Shown one piece after another: positions 7,880 to 16,296 of a stretch of DNA of 26,304 bases. How positions within the stretch are numbered: position 1 is the stretch's first letter; each line of letters starts with the position of its first letter. The notes under the pieces are model-generated. The model saw only the letters and a program-made list of their open reading frames with translations. It had not been told where the DNA came from and made no database searches. The DNA is from WGMK01 sp046047315. GTDB lineage: Bacteria; Hydrogenedentota; Hydrogenedentia; Hydrogenedentales; JAEUWI01. Where the stretch lies: NCBI GenBank assembly GCA_046047315.1, contig JBJOID010000310.1:1-26304 (forward strand), given 5' to 3'. The position numbers and the translations under genes are program-made.

Positions 7880-8917
7880 GTGGAGACGCCCGTATTGTTC
7901 CTAATTTTCAACCGGCCCGAGGAGACCGCAAAAGTTTTTGCGGCGATCCGTGCCCAGCGCCCGAAGCGTCTTTTCATCGCTTCTGACGGTCCACGTGCAG
8001 ACCGGATCGGAGAGCAGGAACTCGTCGCGCGCACCCGCGCAGTCGCTCTGGCTGTAGACTGGCCCTGCGATGTTTCCACGCTACTTCGAGAGACCAATTT
8101 GGGCTGCGGCCCTGCAGTGAGTGGAGCAATCTCTTGGTTTTTTGAGCACGTGGAGGAGGGCATCATTTTGGAAGACGACTGCCTTCCCAATCAGGATTTT
8201 TTCCCGTTCTGCGAGACGATGCTCGAGCGCTACCGCGATGATGCCCGCGCGGCGTCTGTAGCCGGCACCAATTTTCTTCCGCCGGTGCTCGAACATGGAA
8301 CGACGCATTACGCCTCCAAATACTTCCAGATGTGGGGCTGGGCAAGTTGGCGGCGCGCGTGGACGGGATACGACTTTGCCCTACGGCAGCGGGATGAGGC
8401 AGGCTGGAACGATTTGCTCAAGCGGGTTCACCCCCACTGGGTCGAGGCGGCATATTGGCGCGAAGTCTTGAAGGCGCTATTTGCCGGCACGATCGACACT
8501 TGGGATTTTCAGGCGTTTTTTTCCGCATGGCATGGCGGAGCCTGCCACCTAATGCCGGCCCGTAATCTCGTCTCCAACCTTGGCTACGGCCCTGCGGCAA
8601 CGCACACCAATTTCGCCAGCCGGATGGGCAATCTCCCAACTTTCCCTTTGGCCGTCGGTCCAGAGAAAATCGACCCCATCCCGGATCCCGCCATCGATAA
8701 CCTCATTTTTTACCTGCGCTTCCTCGATTCGATGGATCAGACATGGTGGCTGGAGCAGATTCTCGACCCCGCCCAGAAGCTCGGCGAGGCTCGTGCAGAA
8801 CTCCACCGCAAGGACCGCTACATCCGGCAACTGGAACGCGAAGTAGTAGATCGTCGTCGACAACTCGTCGCCGCTGGCCGAGCGCTCGCAGAAGCGCAGC
8901 CATCATCCGCCGTTTAA
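7880..8917 (+). CDS. HlpA-like nucleotide-diphospho-sugar transferase with coiled-coil tail
   Basis: A 345-residue GT-A type protein resembling the group annotated as hemolytic protein HlpA-like glycosyltransferases. PVLFLIFNRPEET at the N-terminus, RLFIASDGPR near 30-39 and the metal-binding ILEDDCLPN at about 96-104 are characteristic. A later block has KYFQMWGWASWRRAW and a Trp-Asp block (DTWDFQAFFS). Residues from about 300 form a short charged coiled coil, like the tail of the upstream family 2 enzyme. The start is GTG 7880, since no ATG precedes the conserved beginning in frame. It lies 54 bases after the large glycosyltransferase gene. Acceptor and donor are unknown. Confidence 0.82.
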   Translation: METPVLFLIFNRPEETAKVFAAIRAQRPKRLFIASDGPRADRIGEQELVARTRAVALAVDWPCDVSTLLRETNLGCGPAVSGAISWFFEHVEEGIILEDDCLPNQDFFPFCETMLERYRDDARAASVAGTNFLPPVLEHGTTHYASKYFQMWGWASWRRAWTGYDFALRQRDEAGWNDLLKRVHPHWVEAAYWREVLKALFAGTIDTWDFQAFFSAWHGGACHLMPARNLVSNLGYGPAATHTNFASRMGNLPTFPLAVGPEKIDPIPDPAIDNLIFYLRFLDSMDQTWWLEQILDPAQKLGEARAELHRKDRYIRQLEREVVDRRRQLVAAGRALAEAQPSSAV

Positions 8918-8923
8918 TCTCCC

Positions 8924-9688
8924 ATGCAGCCCTACGTTTCAGACCGCTGGCCCTCACCTAAAAACATACAGGAGTTCTCTTACTCCAAGCTTACCCATTT
9001 CGAGTTATTCAAGGGGCTCCCTTTCAAGTCCTACAACGTTGGCGACCCCGACCCCGCCATCTGCGACCTCAAGGTGTATCAGGACTACCTGGTTTACTGC
9101 TTCATCCGAAACAACATTGCGCCTGGGTCGCGCATTCTTGAGGTAGGCGGGGGCGACAGCCGGATCCTGAAGTTTTTTTCCCAGGAATACGAGTGCTGGA
9201 ACGCCGACAAGTGCGAGGGCTTGGGCAACGGCCCGGTGCAGTTCACCTCGCCGCATTACCGGATTGTCTACGACTATGTCGGCTCCTTCAAACCCGAGCT
9301 GCCCAACGCTTATTTTGATTTTATCTTCTCGATTTCCGCACTCGAGCACACCCCGGAAGATGAGACTACACGGGTCAACGTGCTGAAAGACATCAATCGC
9401 GCGCTGAAACCCGGCTGTCCGTCTTTCCATTGTTTCGACGCCATCCTGCGGCCCGGCGGCAAATCGTGGATCAACGGGCTCATCCCCCATCTCAATGCAT
9501 ATGCCCCCGTGCGCACGCAGGCGGTGACGGTGACCGAGCTTGAGCAGAACGCCGATCTATATGCGATGTCGCGGCAGGCCTACGAGGCCAACTGGTGGCC
9601 GATTACCAAAGACGCCTACGAGGACTTTGGTCGCGTCTTTTCTGCCAACATTTATTGGACGGCGCCCTGTCTGCGGGAGAGTTTTTGA
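8924..9688 (+). CDS. SAM-dependent methyltransferase (Methyltransf_11-like)
   Basis: A 254-residue methyltransferase. Motif I is ILEVGGGDSRILKFF at residues 71-85, followed by CWNADK as the acidic strand. NAYFDFIFSISALEHTPED is the motif just before the active site, and RALKPGCPSFHCFDAI ends the core. A C-terminal extension of about 80 residues is rich in aromatic residues (YEANWWPITKDAYEDF) and may bind the acceptor. The ATG is six bases after the stop of the upstream transferase. It may act on a sugar of the same glycan; the substrate cannot be seen. Confidence 0.85.
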   Translation: MQPYVSDRWPSPKNIQEFSYSKLTHFELFKGLPFKSYNVGDPDPAICDLKVYQDYLVYCFIRNNIAPGSRILEVGGGDSRILKFFSQEYECWNADKCEGLGNGPVQFTSPHYRIVYDYVGSFKPELPNAYFDFIFSISALEHTPEDETTRVNVLKDINRALKPGCPSFHCFDAILRPGGKSWINGLIPHLNAYAPVRTQAVTVTELEQNADLYAMSRQAYEANWWPITKDAYEDFGRVFSANIYWTAPCLRESF

Positions 9689-9761
9689 TCAATGTACAAG
9701 CCGTGGGACAGGCCCTGCAACCGGCCCGCATATTCGTCCATCTGCACCCACTCACACTCCC

Positions 9762-10796
9762 ATGCCTCCGACTACGCCCGAGCCGGTTTCAAAGCAGACA
9801 TTGGTCTCCGTCATCGTTCCTTGTTATAACGAACAAGAGGTTCTCCCCCAACTGTTCCGTCGTCTTACGAACGCGGCTGAATCGTGGGACATGGCGTTGG
9901 AGGTCATCTGTATTGATGATGGTTCACGCGACCTGACATGGGACATTTTGAAAAAACAGCAGCAGGTGGACAAAGCCTGGAAGGGCCTCCGCTTTGCACG
10001 CAACTTCGGTCACCAAGCGGCTGTATCCGCCGGTCTCTATCATGCATTGGGCGATGTGGTGATGGTCATTGACGCCGACCTGCAAGATCCTCCGGAGCAG
10101 CTCTATAGATTCCTAGACAAGTGGCGTGAAGGATTTCAAGTCGTCTACGGTGTACGCACCTCACGGCAGGACAAGCCGCTGAAAAAATTACTGGCCTGGG
10201 GCTTCTACCGGCTGATTGCCTCCATGGTCACATTCAACATTCCTCCAGATTCCGGTGACTTCTGCCTGATGGACCGAAAAGTGGTCGATATTATGAACGC
10301 CCTGCCTGAGAGAAACAAATACCTGCGGGGACTTCGGGCGTGGTGCGGGTTTCGACAAATTGGAATTGAGTTCGAACGTCATGCTCGGGCCGCTGGGGTG
10401 CCACAATACACTTTCCGCAAGTCCCTAAAACTCGCCATGGATGGCATCTTCTCGTTCTCCGCAGTGCCGCTCTCTCTGGCTTCTCACCTTGGCCTGTTGG
10501 TTTCCGGACTCTCACTCGTCGGAACGATCTTCACGCTCCTCCAGAAAATCTTCGCAGACTTCTTCGCCTCCTATGGCCTTCGGCCTGGGCCAGGCTTTGC
10601 GACAATCGTCCTCTCGATTCTCTTCCTCGGCGGCGTGCAGTTGATCTGCCTGGGGATACTCGGCGAATACCTCGGACGCATCTACGATGAGGTCAAATGC
10701 CGGCCGCCGTGGATTATTCGAGAAGCCGCAGGTCTGCCACTGCAGCTCATCCCGCAAGGTCCTGCCTCAAACGATCGCCTAGGGCGGGAGTCATGA
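9762..10796 (+). CDS. Polyprenyl-phosphate glycosyltransferase, GtrB/DPM1-like
   Basis: A 344-residue family 2 enzyme that would load a sugar from a nucleotide donor onto undecaprenyl phosphate. The GT-A start is VSVIVPCYNEQEVLPQLF, with ICIDDGSRD near 49-57 and VIDADLQDPPE near 103-112 carrying the metal-binding Asp residues. The long C-terminal part has two membrane spans (about 228-262 and 275-300), ending in the GEYLGRIYDEV motif typical of the group. The frame is open 74 codons upstream, but that part overlaps the methyltransferase; ATG 9762 gives the normal start. It overlaps the next gene by ATGA and forms a unit with GtrA and the flavoprotein. Confidence 0.92.
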   Translation: MPPTTPEPVSKQTLVSVIVPCYNEQEVLPQLFRRLTNAAESWDMALEVICIDDGSRDLTWDILKKQQQVDKAWKGLRFARNFGHQAAVSAGLYHALGDVVMVIDADLQDPPEQLYRFLDKWREGFQVVYGVRTSRQDKPLKKLLAWGFYRLIASMVTFNIPPDSGDFCLMDRKVVDIMNALPERNKYLRGLRAWCGFRQIGIEFERHARAAGVPQYTFRKSLKLAMDGIFSFSAVPLSLASHLGLLVSGLSLVGTIFTLLQKIFADFFASYGLRPGPGFATIVLSILFLGGVQLICLGILGEYLGRIYDEVKCRPPWIIREAAGLPLQLIPQGPASNDRLGRES

Positions 10797-11224
10797 TCAC
10801 GGCGCTCCTGACACAGTTTCGCAAACGCAGGCAGTTCATCATCTACGCGCTCATCGGATTGATCGGCGTATCGATCGACTTGGTCTCATTTGGGATTTTC
10901 ACCGAGTCGGTCGGCTGGCACTACCAAGTGGCTAACGCAATCAGCACCTCCCTAGGCATTCTGACGAACTTTTTCCTGAACGTCAGGTTTAACTTTAAGG
11001 TGCAAGACCGTCTCTGGGTCCGGTTCTTTTCGTTCTATGCGGTGGGACTTACCGGGCTAGCCGCTACAGCCCTCCTGCTCGCCGTTTTCGTGGGCTGGCT
11101 GCACATGCCATCACTCCCAGTCAAGGGCGGCACGCTGGTGGTTGTCGTGCTACTCCAATACAACCTCAATCGCTGGCTCACCTTCCGTCAACGCACCAAC
11201 CTCGGTACCGCTCCACTCTCATGA
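10793..11224 (+). CDS. GtrA-like small membrane protein
   Basis: A 143-residue protein of the GtrA/DPMS family (PF04138). Four hydrophobic segments are visible: FIIYALIGLIGVSIDLVSFGIF, VANAISTSLGILTNFFLNV, FFSFYAVGLTGLAATALLLAV and KGGTLVVVVLLQYNLN. The family signature N(F/R)xxxxxFxF is seen as NFFLNVRFNFKV, with a C-terminal NRWLTFR. GtrA proteins are proposed to help flip polyprenyl-linked sugars to the outer side of the membrane. The ATG overlaps the GtrB-like stop (ATGA), and its own stop overlaps the flavoprotein start in the same way. Confidence 0.9.
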   Translation: MITALLTQFRKRRQFIIYALIGLIGVSIDLVSFGIFTESVGWHYQVANAISTSLGILTNFFLNVRFNFKVQDRLWVRFFSFYAVGLTGLAATALLLAVFVGWLHMPSLPVKGGTLVVVVLLQYNLNRWLTFRQRTNLGTAPLS

Positions 11225-12555
11225 AGAAAATCGCCATCATCGGAGGCGGGTACACTGGTTTGGTCGCCGCTGGGGATCTTGCCCGGCGCCCAGGCTGTGA
11301 AGTCCATCTTTACGAACGGAGCGAAGCTCTGGGCGGCCTCGCCAGTGACTTCACCATTCAGGGTCATTCGCTTGAGAAAACTTACCATCACCTTTTCCAG
11401 TCAGACACTGACATTCTCGGAATGATCGAGGAGCTGGGCTTGGCTGAGCTTATGGAATGGCGGGACAGCTCGGTGGCTATCCTCCACGGCAGAAAAGCCT
11501 ACCCATTCATGTCGCCGACGGACGTGCTGCGCTTTTCACCCATCCCGTTTCACGCCCGGCTCCGGCTCGGCTTTGTCATGCTTTACTTGAAGCTGCGCAA
11601 AGACTGGCAGCCCTACGTCAACCGCACCGCCTTGGATTGGATGCGCAAGGCCTGCGGGCCACACGCAGCACGAGTCATCTGGGAACCCCTCCTAAAAGGA
11701 AAATTCGCCCAGATGTTCGACCGTGTATCGATGGCCTGGTTGTGGGCCCGCATACATATCAGAGCCAATTCACGCCAGGCCGGCTCCGGTGAGAAACTCG
11801 GCTATATCCGTGGGGGCTTTTCTCAGTTCACCAACGCCCTCGTGCAGCGATTCCAGCAGGCCGGTGGCCACGTCCACCTTAATAGTGCGATCAGTCGGCT
11901 CGACCAACAACCGGAAGGAGGTGTCGGCCTGACCACGGATGCGGGCGTCACACGATATGATGCAGTGATCTTCACTGGCTCTTGCAGCGCCTTCGCCCGC
12001 CTCCTTCCAGAGCAGGCCAACTTGACTGCCTATCAGGCGCAGCTGCGCTCGATACCCTATCTTGGCGCTATTTGTCTGATCTTTGCGACGGATCAGGATA
12101 TCGGCGATCAATACTGGCTCAACGTCAACCAAGCAGACGCGCCCTTCCTCGTCTTCATCAATCACACACGGTTCATCCCCCGCGAACGCTACAATAGCAA
12201 GCACGTGTATTACATCGGATCCTACCAATCGATGGATAGTCATCTTTTCAACGCGTCCACCGACGAGATCAAAACCAAGTGGTACGACTACCTGCACGGC
12301 ATCTATCCAGCCTTTGACCGTGCATCCATTGTTGAGGAACACCTCTTCAAACTGCGCGATGCGCAACACGTCGTCGAACCAGGCTACCCTGGACGCAAGC
12401 CCGACTACCAAACCCCCATTAGCGGCCTTTACCTAGCCAACTTTGCCCAGATCTTTCCTGAGGATAGAGGCACCAACTACGCCGTCAGGGAAGGCCGGCA
12501 AATCGCGCAGTTGCTGGAACGCGACATGAAGCTGGCACCAACCCCGAGAGGCTAA
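11221..12555 (+). CDS. FAD/NAD(P)-dependent oxidoreductase (protoporphyrinogen oxidase / UDP-galactopyranose mutase-like)
   Basis: A 444-residue flavoprotein. The N-terminal Rossmann signature is IAIIGGGYTGLVAAGDLA, with the acidic ribose-binding Glu in HLYERSEALGG at about 29-39. The C-terminal FAD block is GLYLANFAQIFPEDRGTNYAVREG. Internal blocks such as RVIWEPLLKGKFAQMFDRVSMAWLW and GGFSQFTNALVQRF match the amine-oxidase or PPO-like group that often sits beside GtrA and polyprenyl-P glycosyltransferases. It may oxidise or isomerise a lipid-linked or nucleotide sugar; this is inferred from the neighbours. No haem pathway gene is nearby, so true protoporphyrinogen oxidase is unlikely. Confidence 0.85.
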   Translation: MKKIAIIGGGYTGLVAAGDLARRPGCEVHLYERSEALGGLASDFTIQGHSLEKTYHHLFQSDTDILGMIEELGLAELMEWRDSSVAILHGRKAYPFMSPTDVLRFSPIPFHARLRLGFVMLYLKLRKDWQPYVNRTALDWMRKACGPHAARVIWEPLLKGKFAQMFDRVSMAWLWARIHIRANSRQAGSGEKLGYIRGGFSQFTNALVQRFQQAGGHVHLNSAISRLDQQPEGGVGLTTDAGVTRYDAVIFTGSCSAFARLLPEQANLTAYQAQLRSIPYLGAICLIFATDQDIGDQYWLNVNQADAPFLVFINHTRFIPRERYNSKHVYYIGSYQSMDSHLFNASTDEIKTKWYDYLHGIYPAFDRASIVEEHLFKLRDAQHVVEPGYPGRKPDYQTPISGLYLANFAQIFPEDRGTNYAVREGRQIAQLLERDMKLAPTPRG

Positions 12556-12785
12556 CCCTAGATTTTAACAAATCATGCCCACGCAAACAGTCCGGCCAGA
12601 GGTCACACCATTAGGTGCCGCGTCCAATCCATCCTGTATGAACAGCATACTGCCACCTTGTTGGTTGCATTGTGTCGATAACTCGCAGTCAGCGGTACGC
12701 TTACTATTGACCACGATTATTGCGAAATACAAGTTACCCGCAATTTTTTCCTGACTTGGCCCCTGATACCATCACGCCCACACGC
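12556..12785. other. Intergenic gap without a recognised gene
   Basis: This is the longest gap in the first 21 kb. I see no coding pattern, no hairpin with a T-run and no convincing promoter pair. It may hold an internal promoter for the second half of the cluster, because it separates two otherwise tightly packed blocks. Confidence 0.4.
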
Positions 12786-14705
12786 ATGAAATCCCCCTCA
12801 CTATCTAAACCCAAAGCCATCGCTGTGGGATGCGGGGACAGTCCGACTGAACGCTGGGTGGCCCTGATCCTTGTCACGGTAGTGGCCCTCTTTCAGGCAA
12901 AGCAGATCTGGCCAGCACTGTATATCCCTTGGTGGTTCAACACGGATGAGATTTTTTATTTCTCCGAAGTGATCCGGTTTCTCGGCGGAGATTTTCACCA
13001 AACTTATTACGACATCCCCGGGACACCGCTGATGTCGCTCACCGCGCTGCTGATGTGGTTCGGATGGGCCGTGACGCATTTGCTGGGGTTCACCTCACAT
13101 GCCAACCCGCACGACTTTGCCATAGCGAATATACAAGGCATGGCCACGCTCATGCGGATGGAGACGCTAGTACTCTCCATATTCGCGGTGCTGGTCTCTT
13201 TCTTTGCGGTGAGGCGGGCCACTAACCTGCTAGTCGCTGGGGTTGCGGCCATCGCGACTGTAACCCTTCCCATATTTATCCAATACTCCCAGTTCGTCCG
13301 CTCTGAGTCACTGGGCCTTGTGATGTGCTTTGGCGCGTGGCTACTCGTACAGCGGGCTGAGCCGCCTCAGCGCGGCCGCGCCTACCTCATTGCCGGAGCG
13401 ATGTGTGGCGTGGCAATGGCTGCGCGCTTCCATTTCGCACTAGTCGGGCCACCGCTATTGCTCGTCCACTGGTTGAGCAGCGGTGATTCCCAGCAACCGT
13501 CTCGCGAGAAACCCTTCGTTGGTAGGATCTGGGTTTGCCTGCTGGCCTTCTTCATAGCGGGCGGGTTTTGGACCGCGCTGGTCCGCTCAGGGGTCGCCTC
13601 ACCTTCGGTCTTTTCAGATGCAATGCTGGTGACGGCGCGCGATGCGCAAGGCCTGAGACCAGTCGGTGCGTTGGCACCGGCCGACGTGCTCAAGGCAACC
13701 GGTACTATCACGAAGCTGTGGTACCTGCTCGCGCTGGGTTCGGCAGTATTACTGGCCCTGCGTAAGCTGGCACCCAATAATCCTGCCGTATCTCGCGCGT
13801 TTCACCCTCTCGCCTGCGCAGCCTTGGTCGGATTTTCGGTAGGGTTCTTACTCAGCCACCCAGCCTTTCTCTGGGAAGGTTATCACCAGCTGAAGAGCAT
13901 CGCATTCTATTCGTCTTGGGACGATGCCGAATTGGCCAAACTCTCACTCCCAGCCGCGTGGTGGAAAGTCACCGTCTATTATTTCAACGCAGCACTTCCT
14001 GAAATCTGGCTTCAGATATTCCTAGGGATTGGTGTCATCTGGGCGATTGTCCGTCGCAGATCCAGCTGGTGGCCACTGTTTGCCTTGGTCGCAATATGCT
14101 TTTGGGCCCACCCGCCGAGGATGAAGCTATGGCCACATCACATCATCCCATGGCTTCCCGCTCTTTGCGCTATAGCCATGGTTCCACTGGGTGAACTATG
14201 GACGAAGATCGGGCCACGGCTCACCCGTTGGCGGCCAGTCCTGCTATTTCTTATCCTCGCCGGCATGATCCTCCTCATGAAACCGCGCATGGCACAGGCG
14301 GCCAGCTACTACGAAGTCTCCCGTGACCGCATTTCCTTTATCACGCAACTGGATGAATGGCTGGCCCGTGAAGTCCAAGCTGAAGACGCGCTGCTGATTT
14401 CGTATTATTCCATGAACAGCGACTGTTTTTATCTCTGGCTGCAAAGCCGCGGAATCGAGATACCCAGTTTCGTGAAACGGAATCGGCAAGCCGAAGTATG
14501 GTGGCTAAAAAAACAAAGCCTGAGCGGCAGAAAAGGCTATGTCGCAGTTTCGCCCGCCGACATCACCTTTTTTTATGAGGACTTCGAGCGCAAGGAGCCG
14601 GGCGCAAATGTAAATCCCCTGACCGACAGCCGGTTTGTAGAAAAAGCGGCGTTTGGTGCCGGGTTCTACGAAATCAAAGTCCTCTCTTTCGACTTCACGC
14701 AATAA
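12786..14705 (+). CDS. GT-C membrane glycosyltransferase (ArnT/PMT-like)
   Basis: A 639-residue polytopic membrane protein with about 11 hydrophobic segments and a C-terminal soluble part. After the first span comes WWFNTDEIFYF, with Asp54-Glu55 in the first outer loop, the acidic catalytic site expected of GT-C enzymes that take sugars from polyprenyl phosphate. No clear PMT signature helps further. The frame is open from TTG 12720, but ATG 12786 puts the first charged segment right before the first span. It follows the GtrB-GtrA-flavoprotein set after a 230-base gap and is the natural user of their product. The C-terminal segment after residue 510 reads as a periplasmic domain. Confidence 0.82.
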   Translation: MKSPSLSKPKAIAVGCGDSPTERWVALILVTVVALFQAKQIWPALYIPWWFNTDEIFYFSEVIRFLGGDFHQTYYDIPGTPLMSLTALLMWFGWAVTHLLGFTSHANPHDFAIANIQGMATLMRMETLVLSIFAVLVSFFAVRRATNLLVAGVAAIATVTLPIFIQYSQFVRSESLGLVMCFGAWLLVQRAEPPQRGRAYLIAGAMCGVAMAARFHFALVGPPLLLVHWLSSGDSQQPSREKPFVGRIWVCLLAFFIAGGFWTALVRSGVASPSVFSDAMLVTARDAQGLRPVGALAPADVLKATGTITKLWYLLALGSAVLLALRKLAPNNPAVSRAFHPLACAALVGFSVGFLLSHPAFLWEGYHQLKSIAFYSSWDDAELAKLSLPAAWWKVTVYYFNAALPEIWLQIFLGIGVIWAIVRRRSSWWPLFALVAICFWAHPPRMKLWPHHIIPWLPALCAIAMVPLGELWTKIGPRLTRWRPVLLFLILAGMILLMKPRMAQAASYYEVSRDRISFITQLDEWLAREVQAEDALLISYYSMNSDCFYLWLQSRGIEIPSFVKRNRQAEVWWLKKQSLSGRKGYVAVSPADITFFYEDFERKEPGANVNPLTDSRFVEKAAFGAGFYEIKVLSFDFTQ

Positions 14706-14716
14706 GCACCCTAGAC

Positions 14717-15526
14717 ATGCCCATCCCTCGCTTCACCAAACCTGTTTTAATTTATCTGCCGGCCTACAATTGCGCCTCGGTGGCGGCGAACGTGATCCGC
14801 AGCATCCCCCCAGTGTTTGCCGGCCGGGCCGAAGCTCTGTTGATTGATAATTGCAGCCCGGACAACACGGCCCAGCTTACATGGGAATCTCTTGCCGAGA
14901 AGCCAGGTCCGGTGCCTTGCCAGCTACTGCGAACCAACCGCAATCTAGGTTACGCAGGCTCTCAAAAACTGGCCTATGAGATCGCCTTGGCGAATCCAGC
15001 CGTAGAACACGTGATAATGCTCCACGGCGATGGCCAATATCCTCCTGAACTCGCAGCTGAGTTCCTGAAAGAGTGCGCAGGGCAGGCAGATATCGTCTAC
15101 GGCTACCGCTCAAAGCTGCATTACCGGGGAAAGGAGGAAACCCCTCTCCTGACTTTCACCATGATTCGGATACTCAGTATTATTGAAAGCTTGGTGACAA
15201 CGACCTTCCGGAAGGAGTGGCACACTGGATACATCATGTACCGGACCCGGTTTCTGGCCAAAATGCCTTTCCAAGTGCTGACGACCACGCCCCACATCGA
15301 CGGTCATCTACTCTATGCCGGTGGACAAGTCGGTGCCAACGTTAAGGGCGTCCCGATTTTCAAGCGCTACAAAAATCTGGTTGCATTCGCCGGCCACGAG
15401 CGGGTGAGGTACGTGCTCGATGTTTTCCGCCTGATGTTCTCGTTCCGGTGGACCCCGATCAAAAACATCGCACCCGAGAAGTTATTCTCAGAAAACGACT
15501 ACGAAACGATTGGAGCTAAATCCTGA
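14717..15526 (+). CDS. Family 2 glycosyltransferase (DPM-type, soluble)
   Basis: A 269-residue GT-A enzyme. The start is VLIYLPAYNCASVAANVIRS, followed by LLIDNCSPDN at 41-50 and the metal-binding site MLHGDGQYPPELA at 101-113, where the usual DADxQ is GDGQ. Late blocks WHTGYIMYRTRFL and TTTPHIDGHLL resemble the acceptor part of the family. The C-terminal FRLMFSFRWTPIKNI lacks clear membrane spans. The stop and the next start share TGATG, so it is coupled to rfbF. The enzyme may attach the CDP-sugar made by the next genes, or another sugar; there is no direct evidence for either. Confidence 0.88.
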   Translation: MPIPRFTKPVLIYLPAYNCASVAANVIRSIPPVFAGRAEALLIDNCSPDNTAQLTWESLAEKPGPVPCQLLRTNRNLGYAGSQKLAYEIALANPAVEHVIMLHGDGQYPPELAAEFLKECAGQADIVYGYRSKLHYRGKEETPLLTFTMIRILSIIESLVTTTFRKEWHTGYIMYRTRFLAKMPFQVLTTTPHIDGHLLYAGGQVGANVKGVPIFKRYKNLVAFAGHERVRYVLDVFRLMFSFRWTPIKNIAPEKLFSENDYETIGAKS

Positions 15527-16296
15527 TGAAGGCTGTTATTTTGGCAGGTGGTTTAGGGACGCGTATTTCGGAAGAAACATCTGTCCGTCCGAAACCCATG
15601 GTGGAAATCGGAGGATACCCGATACTCTGGCATGTAATGAAGATTTACGCCTCTCACGGCATCAATGACTTTGTTATTTGCGTGGGTTACAAGGGATACG
15701 TAATCAAAGAGTACTTCGCCAATTACTTTCTCCACATGTCGAACGTCACGTTTGACATGCAGCACAACAAAATGGAAGTGCATCAGCGCTTTGCCGAACC
15801 TTGGCGAGTCACCGTGGTGGATACAGGCGAATCAACCCAGACCGGCGGCCGACTCCGTCGCGTGCGCGAATACTTGGGCAATGAAACCTTCTGCTTCACT
15901 TACGGCGATGGCGTCGGAGACGTGAACATCACCGAGGAAATCGCTCTTCATCGCAGCCGCAAAGTTCTTGCCACAGTCACAGCAGTGCAGCCGCCGGGAC
16001 GTTACGGTGCGTTAGAAATCGACCCCAACGGCCGGGTAAATGGTTTCCACGAAAAGCCCCACGGAGACGGCTTCTGGATCAATGGTGGATTTTTCGTGCT
16101 AGAGCCGTCGGTCATTGATCGCATCGATGGCGACAACACCATCTGGGAACGAGCGCCGCTGGAATCGCTCGCTCGGGACGGCCAGCTATCCGCCTACAAT
16201 CATAACGGATTTTGGCAGCCTATGGACACCTTGCGGGAAAAAAACCTGCTTGAGCAATTGTGGTCCACCAACAAGGCCCCTTGGAGGACATGGTGA
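15526..16296 (+). CDS. rfbF: Glucose-1-phosphate cytidylyltransferase
   Basis: A 256-residue nucleotidyltransferase that makes CDP-glucose from CTP and glucose 1-phosphate, the first step of the CDP-3,6-dideoxyhexose route. MKAVILAGGLGTRISEETSVRPKP is nearly canonical for RfbF/DdhA, with the phosphate-binding GGLGTR at residues 8-13. The later FCFTYGDGVGDVNI carries the metal-binding Asp residues. PPGRYGALEID and WINGGFFVLEP are also as expected, and the length is standard. It overlaps the upstream gene by one base and the downstream gene by seven. It is one of the clearest assignments in the window. Confidence 0.96.
   Translation: MKAVILAGGLGTRISEETSVRPKPMVEIGGYPILWHVMKIYASHGINDFVICVGYKGYVIKEYFANYFLHMSNVTFDMQHNKMEVHQRFAEPWRVTVVDTGESTQTGGRLRRVREYLGNETFCFTYGDGVGDVNITEEIALHRSRKVLATVTAVQPPGRYGALEIDPNGRVNGFHEKPHGDGFWINGGFFVLEPSVIDRIDGDNTIWERAPLESLARDGQLSAYNHNGFWQPMDTLREKNLLEQLWSTNKAPWRTW

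Noticed and set aside
9540..9761. 74-residue extension before the GtrB-like start
   Set aside because: It overlaps the methyltransferase and has an unstructured Arg, Pro and Thr-rich composition; the family start fits ATG 9762.
11770..12411. Long minus-strand open frame opposite the flavoprotein gene
   Set aside because: The flavoprotein on the other strand has clear FAD motifs throughout; the antisense translation matches no family.
11221..12555. Assignment as true protoporphyrinogen oxidase
   Set aside because: Only the general FAD fold supports it; the GtrA/GtrB neighbours make a role in sugar modification more likely.
12556..12785. Search for a promoter, including the TTGACC near 12708
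   Set aside because: No -10 box at an acceptable spacing is visible, so a promoter is not claimed.
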